From an alpha proteobacterium HIMB114 (lineage in GTDB: Bacteria > Pseudomonadota > Alphaproteobacteria > Pelagibacterales > Pelagibacteraceae): a stretch of 64,000 bases of DNA. This document shows positions 24,926 to 33,356 of this stretch, one piece after another. The notes beneath the pieces were generated by a model. That model ran no database searches, was not told the origin of the DNA, and saw only the letters and a program-made list of their open reading frames with translations. Every line of letters starts with the position of its first letter. Within the stretch, counting starts at the first letter, position 1. The stretch covers positions 930,001-994,000 of the forward strand of contig ADAC02000001.1 in the NCBI GenBank assembly GCA_000163555.2, written 5' to 3'. The position numbers and the translations under genes were made by a program.

Positions 24926-24949
24926 AAAAATAAAAATCATTCCCATATA
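24921..24949 (+). promoter_or_regulatory. Heat-shock (sigma-32-type) promoter of hsp20
   Basis: CTTGAAA (24921-24927), a 14-base spacer and CCCATATA (24942-24949) match the RpoH promoter consensus CTTGAAA-N13/14-CCCCATNT almost exactly. The -35 box overlaps the ptrB stop codon. It lies about 65 bases upstream of the hsp20 start, leaving a leader of about 55-60 bases. Confidence 0.8.
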
Positions 24950-24954
24950 GTATC

Positions 24955-25009
24955 TATAGGTCGCTTAATGTTAGGGCCTATAAAAAAAGTACTTGCTTAA
25001 CAAAGGAGG
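24955..25009 (+). promoter_or_regulatory. ROSE-like RNA thermometer in the hsp20 leader
   Basis: Two hairpins fill the leader. The first pairs 24955-24962 with 24975-24982 (8 bp with one G-U) around a 12-base loop. The second pairs CTTGCTT (24992-24998) with AAGGAGG (25003-25009) through loop AACA, hiding the Shine-Dalgarno sequence and leaving one G opposite G in the stem. That internal G-G with pyrimidine-rich UUGCU opposite the Shine-Dalgarno sequence is the hallmark of ROSE thermometers. Melting at high temperature would expose the ribosome binding site. Confidence 0.7.
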
Positions 25010-25014
25010 AAAAA

Positions 25015-25461
25015 ATGAGTAATGCTTTATCTATATTTAATCAACTAAGACCTGTTACTGTAGGTTATGATAATATTTTCGATCATTTTGAAAAAATGTT
25101 TGAAGATGATTTTTTTAAAACACCTTCAGTAAACTATCCGCCATACAACATCGTAAAAACTGGTGAAAACCAATACAATGTTGAAGTGGCATTAGCAGGT
25201 TATAATAAAAAGGATATCGCCATCGAATATGCTGATAACCTTTTAACAATCAAATCTGTTAAAAAAGATAGTTCAGAAACTAAAGATGAAAACGGTAATG
25301 TTATTCATCAAGGTATTTCTAAAAGATACTTTAGTAAATCTTTTACAATTGCTGATGACACTGAAGTGAAAGGCGCTGAATTAAAAGATGGTCTTTTAAA
25401 AGTTTCTTTGGAAAGGATTATTCCAGAAGCTAAAAAACCAAGACAAATTGAAATACAATAA
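25015..25461 (+). CDS. Small heat shock protein (Hsp20/alpha-crystallin family)
   Basis: The 148-residue protein has a short N-terminal arm with DNIFDHFEKMFEDDFF, the alpha-crystallin domain from about YNIVKTGENQY to GLLKVSLERI, and a C-terminal IEI motif that docks oligomers. It is an ATP-independent holdase that keeps unfolding proteins soluble, and resembles IbpA. Expression seems controlled twice by heat: a sigma-32-type promoter upstream and a ROSE-like hairpin that hides a strong AAGGAGG ribosome binding site. A hairpin terminator follows the stop. Confidence 0.93.
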   Translation: MSNALSIFNQLRPVTVGYDNIFDHFEKMFEDDFFKTPSVNYPPYNIVKTGENQYNVEVALAGYNKKDIAIEYADNLLTIKSVKKDSSETKDENGNVIHQGISKRYFSKSFTIADDTEVKGAELKDGLLKVSLERIIPEAKKPRQIEIQ

Positions 25462-25471
25462 ATAATATAGG

Positions 25472-25495
25472 TAGAGGCGACATTAGTCGCCTCTA
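25472..25495. terminator. Bidirectional hairpin between hsp20 and gshB
   Basis: A perfect 10-bp GC-rich stem (25472-25481 with 25486-25495) with loop ATTA separates the converging stops of hsp20 and gshB. It probably ends transcription from both sides, although only short T-rich tails flank it. Confidence 0.7.
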
Positions 25496-25497
25496 GA

Positions 25498-26451
25498 CTA
25501 TTTCTTAATTTTCTTTTCTAATTTATCCCAAAATATTTTTTCTAATCTTGTATTATCTAGCTGGTTAATTTCTTGCATACCGGTTGGTGATGTAACATTT
25601 ATTTCTGTTAAATAATTTCCAATGGCATCTATACCTGTAAAAAAAAGACCTTTTTTCTTCAAATACGGTTTTAGCTTTGAACAAATTTTTCTATCTTTAA
25701 AAACTAATCCTGATCTTTGTGCAGATCCACCTGCATGAAAGTTAGCTTTGATACTTCCCTTTTTTGGTATCCTTGCGACTGAGCCCACATATTCCCCATC
25801 TATCAGTATAATTCTTCTATCGCCTTGACTAATCTCTTTTATAAATTTTTGAGTAATAATTGCCCCTTTATATTTTTTAATCATTCTTTGGATAATTGTT
25901 TTATTTTTTAATGAACCTTTGGTTACTTTTTTAATGCCTTCTCCGCCATTACCGTAAAGAGGTTTAAGAATAGTAAATTTATATTTTTTAATAAAATTTT
26001 GAATTTCAGTTAAATCCCCTGAGATTAATGTATCAGGAATTAAATTTTTAAAATTAAACATAGATAATTTTTCAGGATTGTTCCTAATCTCAGTTGGATT
26101 ATTCACTACTAAAACTTTTTGATTTAGCATCTCTAAAAAATAAGTTGCGGTTATATATTCCATATTAAATGGAGGATCTTGCCTGACCAAAACACAATGA
26201 AACTGATTTAAATTAATTGAAATTTTTTTTTGTTTCTTAAAAAATTTTTTGCCTTGATTAATAATTTTAAAATAACATCCCTTTGCAATAATGGTATTAT
26301 TTTTTAAAGAAATATCCTTTGGTGAATAATGAAATAATTTATATCCTCTTCTTTGCGCTTCTTGAGCAATAACAAAAGTGCTATCTTCCTTTGGATTTAT
26401 TTTTTCCAAAGGATCCATTTGAATCGCAATCTTAAAATGCTTTTTCATCAA
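25498..26451 (-). CDS. gshB: Glutathione synthase
   Basis: The 317-residue enzyme begins FKIAIQMDPLEKINPKEDST, which is the standard GshB N terminus, and has an ATP-grasp domain with LKPLYGNGGEGI, the RRIILIDGEYVG strand and the NVTSPTGMQEI nucleotide/metal segment. It adds glycine to gamma-glutamylcysteine with ATP. Its start lies 20 bases inside the end of gshA, so the two glutathione genes are coupled. The first two codons are both ATG; either could start. Confidence 0.93.
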   Translation of the reverse strand: MMKKHFKIAIQMDPLEKINPKEDSTFVIAQEAQRRGYKLFHYSPKDISLKNNTIIAKGCYFKIINQGKKFFKKQKKISINLNQFHCVLVRQDPPFNMEYITATYFLEMLNQKVLVVNNPTEIRNNPEKLSMFNFKNLIPDTLISGDLTEIQNFIKKYKFTILKPLYGNGGEGIKKVTKGSLKNKTIIQRMIKKYKGAIITQKFIKEISQGDRRIILIDGEYVGSVARIPKKGSIKANFHAGGSAQRSGLVFKDRKICSKLKPYLKKKGLFFTGIDAIGNYLTEINVTSPTGMQEINQLDNTRLEKIFWDKLEKKIKK

Positions 26452-27760
26452 AAATTAAATCTAAATTGTTTTTATATTTTTTTTCAAATTCTTCGATTAA
26501 TATATTTGAAAGATTTTTTTTATTTTCTACAAAGCCAAAAAGTTCTTTTAAAAAGATGCTTTCGTCATCATTATTAGAATTGAGCTTTTTTCTATTTTGT
26601 AAACCTTTTTGTGACAATTCTAAAAATGATTTGGCATATTGTAAAATCGATTTACCATATAACTCCGCTTCAAAACCTTTTTTTCCAGCATCTAAATATG
26701 CTTGATTTACATCTTTAAATTTCCATTCTTTACAAATCTCAAAGCATTCTTCTAAAATATTTTGATCATACAAAATACCTGTCCAAAAAGCTGGAATAGA
26801 ACAAATTCCTGACCACGAACAAGAGTCTGCTGGTCTTATTTCTAAATATTGTTTAACTCTTACTTCTGTAAAAATTGTAGATAAATGGTTGGCCCAGTCG
26901 TCTAGATTTGCTTCCTCATGGTTTGTCTCTTTTAATTTACCATTTACAAAATCTTTAAAGTTTTTTCCTGAAACATCTATGACATCATCATTTCTATTCA
27001 CAAAATACATCGGAACATTTAATGCATAGTCACAATATTGTTCATATGAGTTTTCTTTATCAAAAAAAAATGGGATCAATCCAGATCTATTATCATCTGT
27101 GTGTTGCCAAATATTTGTACGATAACCAATAAAACCATTTAACTTTCCTTCTAGAACTGGTGAATTTGAAAATAATGATACTGCAACTGGTACAAGACAA
27201 CTTGCAACTTTAGTTTTTTTTCTAAAATCATCCTCAGACGAAAAATCAAAATTAACCTGTGTGGCTGCTGTTCTGTGCATCATATCTAAGCCAAGTGTAC
27301 CAACTTTTGGCATATAATCTCTCATGATGGAATAACGTTTTTTTTTAAGCTTATGAATTTCATTTATTTTAACATTTGGAACAAAACCTATTCCAATAAT
27401 TCCTAAGCCAAGTTTAGCACAAGCCTGTTTTAATTCTTTTAAATATAAATTAACTTCTCTGCAGGTATCATGAATTGTACCGCATGGTGCCCCAGATAAT
27501 TCTATTTGCAAACCAGGCTCAAGTGTAATTGATAAATTTCCTTTTTTTAATCCAATTACATTTTCTTTTTCTTTTATCTCCGTCCACTGATTTTCTTTTA
27601 AAATATTAAAAATTCCAACAATGCCCTTTTCTGAAAAATCTACTGGTTTTTTTGTTTTAATATCAAAGAGAAATTTTTCGTGTTCAGTGCCAATTTTAAA
27701 ATCACTAGGGTTTTTTTCACCCTGTTTGAAATAGTTGATTAAATTCTCTTTTGATAACAT
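26432..27760 (-). CDS. gshA: Glutamate-cysteine ligase (proteobacterial/plant type)
   Basis: The 442-residue protein is of the plant/alphaproteobacterial glutamate-cysteine ligase kind. Visible are KIGTEHEKFLF near the N terminus, ITLEPGLQIELSG with the glutamate metal ligands, MHRTAATQVNFDF, LEIRPADSCSW and the AELYGKS segment. It joins glutamate and cysteine, the first and limiting step in glutathione synthesis. gshB follows with a 20-base overlap. Plant-like GCL is often redox-regulated, but I cannot judge that here. Confidence 0.92.
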   Translation of the reverse strand: MLSKENLINYFKQGEKNPSDFKIGTEHEKFLFDIKTKKPVDFSEKGIVGIFNILKENQWTEIKEKENVIGLKKGNLSITLEPGLQIELSGAPCGTIHDTCREVNLYLKELKQACAKLGLGIIGIGFVPNVKINEIHKLKKKRYSIMRDYMPKVGTLGLDMMHRTAATQVNFDFSSEDDFRKKTKVASCLVPVAVSLFSNSPVLEGKLNGFIGYRTNIWQHTDDNRSGLIPFFFDKENSYEQYCDYALNVPMYFVNRNDDVIDVSGKNFKDFVNGKLKETNHEEANLDDWANHLSTIFTEVRVKQYLEIRPADSCSWSGICSIPAFWTGILYDQNILEECFEICKEWKFKDVNQAYLDAGKKGFEAELYGKSILQYAKSFLELSQKGLQNRKKLNSNNDDESIFLKELFGFVENKKNLSNILIEEFEKKYKNNLDLIFDEKAF

Positions 27761-27878
27761 CTTTTTTTCAATCTACTCTAGAAATTTTTCAATAGAAACA
27801 CAAAAAAAATCCACATTTAAAATTTTTAAAACTAAAAAAAACATCAAATTCTAATATATGAGATCTTGGAGGATAAAA

Positions 27879-29168
27879 ATGTTTGAAAAATATTTTGAAT
27901 TTAAAAAAAATAATACAGATTTAAGAACAGAGATAACTGCTGGTGTTACTACTTTTTTAACGATGGCATATATAATGTTTTTAAATCCTATAATCCTGAA
28001 GGATGGTGGATTTGATTTTGGTGGCGTCTATACCGCTACTATTTTAGCTTCTGCTCTAGCTTGTTTTATAATGGCCTTTTACGGAAAGACTTGGCCAATC
28101 GGACTTGCACCAGGGATGGGATTAAATGCTTTCGTTGCTTATTACGTTTGTAAGACTCTGGGATATAGCCCAGATCAAGCGCTTGGTGCAGTATTAGTTG
28201 CTGGAATTGTTTTCTTGGCAATATCGCTCACACCATTAAGAGCTTGGATAATTAATTCAATACCTAAAAGTTTAAAGCTTGGTATCGGAGCAGGTATTGG
28301 ACTTTTTCTTGCAATAATTGGTTTACAAATTATGGGTGTTGTAGTTGATCATCCTGTAACACTTGTAAAATTAGGAAATCTAAAAGATCCAATTGTTATT
28401 TTAGCTTGTTTGGCTTTTGTGGCTATGATCGTTTTAGAAAAACTTAAAGTTAAAGGGAATATCATAATCGGTATTCTTGTTTTTAGTATAATAGCTTGGG
28501 TGACTGGTCTTGGAAAATTTAATGGAGTAATTGGAAGTATAAAGCCAATGACACACTTAATGACTTTTGATTTAAGTGCCGGTTTTACTGGCGGAATGAT
28601 ATCAGTAATTTTCACTTTATTCTTTGTAGATTTTTTTGATACTGCTGGAACTTTAACATCGGTTGCAAATGTTGCTGGAAAAGTGGACTCAAAGGGCAAA
28701 GTAAAAGATATCGAAAAAGCTATGATGTCTGATAGCGTTGGAACTGTTGCAGGTGCAATGATGGGTACAACAACTGTCACAAGTTATATTGAGTCGGGAT
28801 CTGGTATAAAAGCCGGAGGAAAAACGGGAATGACTTCATTGGTAATTGGAGCTCTTTTTCTTGTTTGTTTAATTTTTGAACCTCTTGCAACATCTTTACC
28901 AAAGCAAATTGATGGCGCTGCACTTGTCTATGTATCAATTTTATTTGTAAAAAATATTACTGATATTGATTGGGATGATATTGCAGAAGCCGGTCCTGCT
29001 GTACTAGCAATGATCACTATGCCTTTAACTTATAGTATAAGTCATGGAATTGCTCTTGCATTTTTATCTTATGCATTAATTAAGTTAGCAAGCGGAAAAG
29101 CTTCGTCGGTAAATCCTGCGATATGGGTAGTTGCTGCATTAAGCTTAGCTAGTTTTATCGTTTTATAA
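27879..29168 (+). CDS. Hypoxanthine/guanine/adenine permease, AzgA-like (NCS2 family)
   Basis: The 429-residue membrane protein (about 12-14 helices) has the AzgA/PbuG features: TEITAGVTTFLTMAYIMFLNP at the start (read as TEITAGVTTF and TMAYIMFLNP), the APGMGLNAFVAY loop, VDFFDTAGTL and a STTVTSYIESGSGI-like TTTVTSYIESG. These proteins import purine bases by proton symport. The start is set at 27879, which has GGAGG in front; an upstream ATG would add only seven residues. Convergent to it is a purine-type phosphoribosyltransferase, so the two probably form a salvage pair. A strong terminator follows. Confidence 0.88.
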   Translation: MFEKYFEFKKNNTDLRTEITAGVTTFLTMAYIMFLNPIILKDGGFDFGGVYTATILASALACFIMAFYGKTWPIGLAPGMGLNAFVAYYVCKTLGYSPDQALGAVLVAGIVFLAISLTPLRAWIINSIPKSLKLGIGAGIGLFLAIIGLQIMGVVVDHPVTLVKLGNLKDPIVILACLAFVAMIVLEKLKVKGNIIIGILVFSIIAWVTGLGKFNGVIGSIKPMTHLMTFDLSAGFTGGMISVIFTLFFVDFFDTAGTLTSVANVAGKVDSKGKVKDIEKAMMSDSVGTVAGAMMGTTTVTSYIESGSGIKAGGKTGMTSLVIGALFLVCLIFEPLATSLPKQIDGAALVYVSILFVKNITDIDWDDIAEAGPAVLAMITMPLTYSISHGIALAFLSYALIKLASGKASSVNPAIWVVAALSLASFIVL

Positions 29169-29176
29169 AATATAAT

Positions 29177-29210
29177 AAAAAGCCAGGGTTAAATAACCCT
29201 GGCTTTTTTT
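29177..29210. terminator. Strong terminator shared by purine permease and phosphoribosyltransferase
   Basis: A perfect 10-bp stem AGCCAGGGTT with its complement (29181-29190 and 29195-29204) has loop AAAT, an A-run on the left and a T-run on the right. It follows the permease stop and includes the stop codon (29189-29191) of the phosphoribosyltransferase on the other strand. It works in both directions. Confidence 0.88.
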
Positions 29211-29713
29211 AAATCTTCTATTCTAATTTCTTCGTATTTTTCAAAAGGCTGAACTATCCAAGGACTATCTTTGAGTCTATTAGCACAGTAATCAGGTTCA
29301 AAAGTCGATTGAGATTTTTTCCATAAAACAGCTGTTCGAATTTCTTTAATATTTCCTCTCATTGGACGGTAATTTTGTAACCACTCTATACTTTTGTTTA
29401 AAGTAACCCCAGTATCTGAAAGGTCATCACATAATAAAATATTTCCACCTAAAGTATGGGCGGTTGAACTTAATTCTCTTGAAAAAATTATTTGACCTTG
29501 TTGATTTTCAATCTCATCTCCTGAGTAAGACTCAACGGCCATATATGCACATTTAATTTTAAAAATTCTACTTAATACATCTATGATAGGAGCTCCGCCT
29601 CTCATTATACCAATTAATAAATCGACCTTAAACCCAGAGTCATGAACTTGTATTGCTAACTTTTCTACTGTTTTGTTGTATTCATCCCAGTTAACAATTA
29701 ATTTATTATCCAT
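29189..29713 (-). CDS. Purine-type phosphoribosyltransferase (xanthine/hypoxanthine-like)
   Basis: The 174-residue protein has the type I PRTase layout: IGIMRGGAPI near residue 36, a flexible-loop region with AYMAVESYSG, and the PRPP-binding motif ILLCDDLSDTGVTL around 93-106. This fits the Gpt/HPRT group, which converts purine bases to nucleotides with PRPP. The base specificity is not certain. It converges on the AzgA-like permease and shares its terminator, which supports a role in purine salvage. Confidence 0.83.
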   Translation of the reverse strand: MDNKLIVNWDEYNKTVEKLAIQVHDSGFKVDLLIGIMRGGAPIIDVLSRIFKIKCAYMAVESYSGDEIENQQGQIIFSRELSSTAHTLGGNILLCDDLSDTGVTLNKSIEWLQNYRPMRGNIKEIRTAVLWKKSQSTFEPDYCANRLKDSPWIVQPFEKYEEIRIEDLKKARVI

Positions 29714-29746
29714 AAGTAGTTATTAATTAATTTTAAGGAGATGTAA

Positions 29747-30040
29747 ATGAAAGGCTATTGGATTGCACTATATAAAAAAATTGAAAATCAGGATAACTTA
29801 AAAAAATACGGGGAAGCTGCTACTCCTGTAATCAAATCATACGGCGGGAAAGCTCTAGTTCGAGGAAGTGATCACAAAGTGTTAGAAGGAAATGGGTTTG
29901 AAAGAATTGTCATATGGGAATTTCCAAGTTTTGAAAAAGCTAATGAATGTCATGACTCAAAAGAATATTTAGAAGCATGGTCTTACGCTAAAGAGACAAC
30001 ACACAGAGACTTGGTAATAGCAAAAGAATTTAATAACTAA
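29747..30040 (+). CDS. DUF1330 protein
   Basis: The 97-residue protein matches DUF1330: MKGYWIALYKKIENQDNLKKY at the start, then the GGKALVRGSDHKVLEG segment, RIVIWEFPSFEKANECHDSKEY and the closing strand. The fold is a ferredoxin-like dimer related to stress-responsive and monooxygenase proteins, with no settled function. A good AAGGAG ribosome binding site is present. It overlaps the end of the convergent glycosylase gene by 11 bases. Confidence 0.87.
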   Translation: MKGYWIALYKKIENQDNLKKYGEAATPVIKSYGGKALVRGSDHKVLEGNGFERIVIWEFPSFEKANECHDSKEYLEAWSYAKETTHRDLVIAKEFNN

Positions 30041-30647
30041 CCGGTTCAGGGTCTATGCTTCTCCACAAATACCATGTTGCAACTGTACAATAAGGGCTCC
30101 ATCTTTCCTTAAACTTTTTTAATTGAGATGGTGATGGTGGGTATTTAGTCTTATAATTATTTGATATCCCTCTTAATAATCCAATATCTTGCACAGGGAA
30201 AATATCTGGCCTCATTTGATTAAAAAATAAAAACATTTCAGCAGTCCAAACTCCAATACCTTTAACCTGCACAAGGTATTTTATTGCGTCTTGATCATTC
30301 ATTTTTTTTAACTTTTTAATATCAAGCTCTTTATTTAAAAATTTTTTAGCTAAGATTTTCAAGTATGAAATTTTTTGTCTTGAAAGGCCGCAAGAAGCTA
30401 GTTGTTTTGGTGTAAGCTTATAAATATTTTTTGGATGAATTTTTTTAGCTTTAGTTTCTAATTTTTTCCAAACTGATGAGGCAGCCTGAACTGATATTTG
30501 CTGACCAACAATAGATTTGCACAAGGAGAAAAAAGGGTCGCTTCTTGTCTTTAAATTCCCTTTATATTTTTTTATTAATTTACCCAAGATCTTATCTTTT
30601 TTTGAAAGATATTTTTTTCCCTGATCCCAATATTTTGGTTTAGTCAT
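30030..30647 (-). CDS. DNA-3-methyladenine glycosylase II (AlkA-type, HhH-GPD)
   Basis: The 205-residue protein has the helix-hairpin-helix GPD features: SIVGQQISVQAASSVWKKL, the hairpin LVQVKGIGVWTAEMFL and the catalytic aspartate in IFPVQDIGLLRG. Length without the AlkA N-terminal domain matches the short bacterial and yeast Mag1-like form. It excises alkylated purines from DNA, starting base excision repair. No FeS cluster cysteines of the Nth/MutY type are present. It is followed upstream by a DMT permease gene on the same strand with no gap between them. Confidence 0.88.
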   Translation of the reverse strand: MTKPKYWDQGKKYLSKKDKILGKLIKKYKGNLKTRSDPFFSLCKSIVGQQISVQAASSVWKKLETKAKKIHPKNIYKLTPKQLASCGLSRQKISYLKILAKKFLNKELDIKKLKKMNDQDAIKYLVQVKGIGVWTAEMFLFFNQMRPDIFPVQDIGLLRGISNNYKTKYPPSPSQLKKFKERWSPYCTVATWYLWRSIDPEPVSY

Positions 30648-31532
30648 TTAAACTTGTCTTACCATTGTAGTTTTTACTTTTTTAATTGCTTCTCTTCTAA
30701 AAATTATTGCAGTACTAATAATAATCAAGAAAGCACCGAATAATGTTAAATAAGAAATACTTTCTCCAAAAATAAATATTCCTGATAATATTGCAAAAAT
30801 TAAACTTAAATATTTAACTGGCGTTACTAGAGATATATCGGCTTTTCTAATAGACATCGTTAGAAATATATTCCCTGTTGAACCACAAATACCAATCACA
30901 AATAAATAAATGATATCTTCAGTTTTTATTTCATTCCATCCAAAAAAGTATGAAATGCAACCTGTTAAAATTAATGCAATCGTAAAAAACATCGAAATTA
31001 AATAGTCTGGTTCTGTCTTGGATAGTTTTTTTATTAATATTGAAATAGTTGCAAATCCTAAACAAAATAAAATAGGAAAAAAAGAATAATAACTAAACAG
31101 TGTAGTACCAGGCTTTAAAACAACAATCACCCCAATGATTCCTAGAATAATTGCAAACCACCTATAAAATCTCACAATCTCACTTAAAAAAATAATCGAA
31201 AAAATTGTTGCAAATATTGGAGCGGCAAAACTGATAGTAATTGCATCTGCTATTGGTAAAAATTTGAGACCTAAATACAAATTTGCCATTGCAAAAGTTC
31301 CTGCTACAGCTCTACCAATATGTAATTTTAATTTTGATGTTTCTAAAAGATTTTTGTATCGATCAAGAGGGATAATAAAAAAGATAGGGATAAGTCCTAA
31401 AAAGCCTCTAAAAAATATTAATTGTCCAATTGGATAAGAATTGGACATTAATTTTACAGAAATATCCATTAATGAAAAGCAAACTACGCTTAAAATCATA
31501 TAGATTATTCCTAATTGATTTTTACTGATCAT
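30648..31532 (-). CDS. EamA/DMT-superfamily permease
   Basis: The 294-residue membrane protein has ten hydrophobic segments in two EamA repeats, with FFRGFLGLIPIFF, a GIIGVIVVLKPG segment ending the first repeat, and GESISYLTLFGAFLIIIS ending the second. It resembles the RhaT/S-adenosylmethionine-transporter-like DMT subgroup found in Rickettsiales and SAR11, but the substrate cannot be told. It ends directly before the AlkA-type gene and is divergent from the sulfurtransferase across 34 bases. Confidence 0.83.
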   Translation of the reverse strand: MISKNQLGIIYMILSVVCFSLMDISVKLMSNSYPIGQLIFFRGFLGLIPIFFIIPLDRYKNLLETSKLKLHIGRAVAGTFAMANLYLGLKFLPIADAITISFAAPIFATIFSIIFLSEIVRFYRWFAIILGIIGVIVVLKPGTTLFSYYSFFPILFCLGFATISILIKKLSKTEPDYLISMFFTIALILTGCISYFFGWNEIKTEDIIYLFVIGICGSTGNIFLTMSIRKADISLVTPVKYLSLIFAILSGIFIFGESISYLTLFGAFLIIISTAIIFRREAIKKVKTTMVRQV

Positions 31533-31566
31533 TAAAAATCTAGTATCATGCTAATTTGAAAAAATC

Positions 31567-32403
31567 ATGAATATAGTTGACGTTGTTTGGCTGGAAAATA
31601 ATTTAAATAATGAAAATATAATTATTTTAGATTGTAGTTGGCACCTTCCAAATACTCAAAGATCAGGCAAAGAAGAATTTAAAAAAGAAAGAATACCGGG
31701 GGCAATTTTCTTTGATATCGATGAAATATCTGAACAGGAAAGTCCTTTTCCTCACATGATGCCAACAGAAGATTATTTCTCTGATAAGGTAAGTGAGCTT
31801 GGAGTATCAAATGATCATCATATAATAACCTATGATTCTTTAGGGGTTTTTAGTTCTGCAAGAGTGTACTGGATGTTTAAACAATTTGGACATAAAAAAA
31901 TATCAATCTTAGATGGAGGTTTAAAATTTTGGAAAATTAAAAATAAAAAAATTGAAACATCTGCACCTAATAAAAAAATAAAAACAAATTATTTAGCTCA
32001 ATTAAATCGATCAAAAATTAAAGGCTTTGAAGATGTCAAAAAAAATACTCAGACTAAAGAATTTAAATTAGTTGATGCAAGACCAAGTGGTCGATTTAAT
32101 GGTACTGATCCTGAGCCTAGAAAAGATCTGCAAAGTGGAAATATTGAAAATAGTTTAAATATACCATTCAATATAATTGTTGATGCTGAAACAGGCTGTT
32201 TTAAAAATAAAGAAGAAATTGAAAAAATTTTTAAAGAAAAAAATATTATGAAAAAAGACTCTTTGGTTTTTTCTTGTGGTTCTGGAGTTGCTGCTTGTGT
32301 AGTCGGGGCTGCTTATGAAAATCTAAATAATATCGATAATTATAACGTTTTTGATGGATCATGGACTGAATGGGCCACTAAAAATAATCTCAAAAATTCA
32401 TAA
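31567..32403 (+). CDS. sseA: 3-mercaptopyruvate/thiosulfate sulfurtransferase (two rhodanese domains)
   Basis: The 278-residue protein has two rhodanese domains: the first with LDCSWHLPNTQR and RIPGAIFFDIDEISEQ, the second with LVDARPSGRFNGTDPEPR. The active-site cysteine is Cys237 in FSCGSGVAACV. The CGSGVAA loop favours mercaptopyruvate over thiosulfate as donor, as in E. coli SseA. It moves sulfane sulfur to cyanide or thiols. No operon partner is evident; the RND pump genes follow after a 56-base gap. Confidence 0.9.
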   Translation: MNIVDVVWLENNLNNENIIILDCSWHLPNTQRSGKEEFKKERIPGAIFFDIDEISEQESPFPHMMPTEDYFSDKVSELGVSNDHHIITYDSLGVFSSARVYWMFKQFGHKKISILDGGLKFWKIKNKKIETSAPNKKIKTNYLAQLNRSKIKGFEDVKKNTQTKEFKLVDARPSGRFNGTDPEPRKDLQSGNIENSLNIPFNIIVDAETGCFKNKEEIEKIFKEKNIMKKDSLVFSCGSGVAACVVGAAYENLNNIDNYNVFDGSWTEWATKNNLKNS

Positions 32404-32459
32404 TATTTACATAATTTTATCTAATATCTTTTTTAATTAGAAATGATAAATACCGCCAA

Positions 32460-33350
32460 ATGAAGACCAAAAAAAAAATTATTATATTTCTATCAATTTT
32501 CTTTTTTATAATAGCTTCAATTATAATTGGGCGAGCAATTATTAATTCAAAGATTGAAAAAGCAATAAAAAAAGCAAGAGGCAAACCATCAGGCGTAATT
32601 GCCTATAGTGTCAAAGAATCTAATTTTTTTCAAAGTATTGAAACATTCGGTACCGCTATAGCAAACAAATCTTTTTCAATAAGGATAAAAAAAGAAAATA
32701 TAATAAAATCTATCGACTTTAATAAACAACAATTTGTAAAAAAAGGTACAATTATTGCTTCACTTAGAGATAGAGATATTATCGCTCCATTTGAGGGCCG
32801 ATTAGGAAAAAGAGAAATTACTCCAGGTATTCTTGGTGACAGCAACTCTATTATCGCCACATTAGATGATAGTACAAAACTTAAAGTAGATATTAAATTA
32901 CCAGAAAACTATGTAGGTATACTTAAAAATGGATTAAGAGTTGAGGCTACAACAGACGCATTTGACAAGGTATTTGAAGGAGAGGTTAAGACTGTTAGCT
33001 CAAGAGTTGATCCTACCTCAAGATCAATCCTTGCTCAAATAGAAGTTTCTAATCCAGATCTTGAACTGATTCCTGGGATCCTTCTTAATATAAAAGTTAT
33101 TTATAATGATAGAAAATCTTTATCTATTCCTGAAGAATCTCTTGTGATTCAAGGAAATAATAAATTTGTATATTTGATAGAAAATAACATCCTTAAAAGA
33201 AATGAAATAAAAATTGGATTGAGAAATTTCGGTAAAGTTGAAGTTTTATCAGGATTAAAAGGTGGTGATCAAATAGTAGCTGAAGGAACTAATAAAGTTA
33301 GAAATAAAGCAAAAGTTATAATTAAAAAATCAAACAAAAAAGCAAAATAA
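32460..33350 (+). CDS. RND efflux membrane fusion protein (periplasmic adaptor)
   Basis: The 296-residue protein has one N-terminal membrane helix, then a lipoyl half-motif (IIASLRDRDIIAPFEGRLGKREITPG), a beta-barrel and a membrane-proximal domain. It is short, and the long alpha-helical hairpin of AcrA-like adaptors is missing or very small. This agrees with the short adaptors paired with MexF/MdtB-like pumps in minimal genomes. It links the inner-membrane pump to an outer-membrane channel, but no TolC gene is in this window. The pump gene follows six bases downstream. Confidence 0.88.
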   Translation: MKTKKKIIIFLSIFFFIIASIIIGRAIINSKIEKAIKKARGKPSGVIAYSVKESNFFQSIETFGTAIANKSFSIRIKKENIIKSIDFNKQQFVKKGTIIASLRDRDIIAPFEGRLGKREITPGILGDSNSIIATLDDSTKLKVDIKLPENYVGILKNGLRVEATTDAFDKVFEGEVKTVSSRVDPTSRSILAQIEVSNPDLELIPGILLNIKVIYNDRKSLSIPEESLVIQGNNKFVYLIENNILKRNEIKIGLRNFGKVEVLSGLKGGDQIVAEGTNKVRNKAKVIIKKSNKKAK

Positions 33351-33356
33351 ACTTCT

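Noticed and set aside
27761-27878. Purine (guanine/adenine) riboswitch before the permease
   Set aside because: The conserved core loops of the purine aptamer are absent; the stretch is a plain A/T-rich leader with a GGAGG site.
28349-28780. Minus-strand 143-residue ORF
   Set aside because: It is antisense to the purine permease and shows no domain, start signal or operon context.
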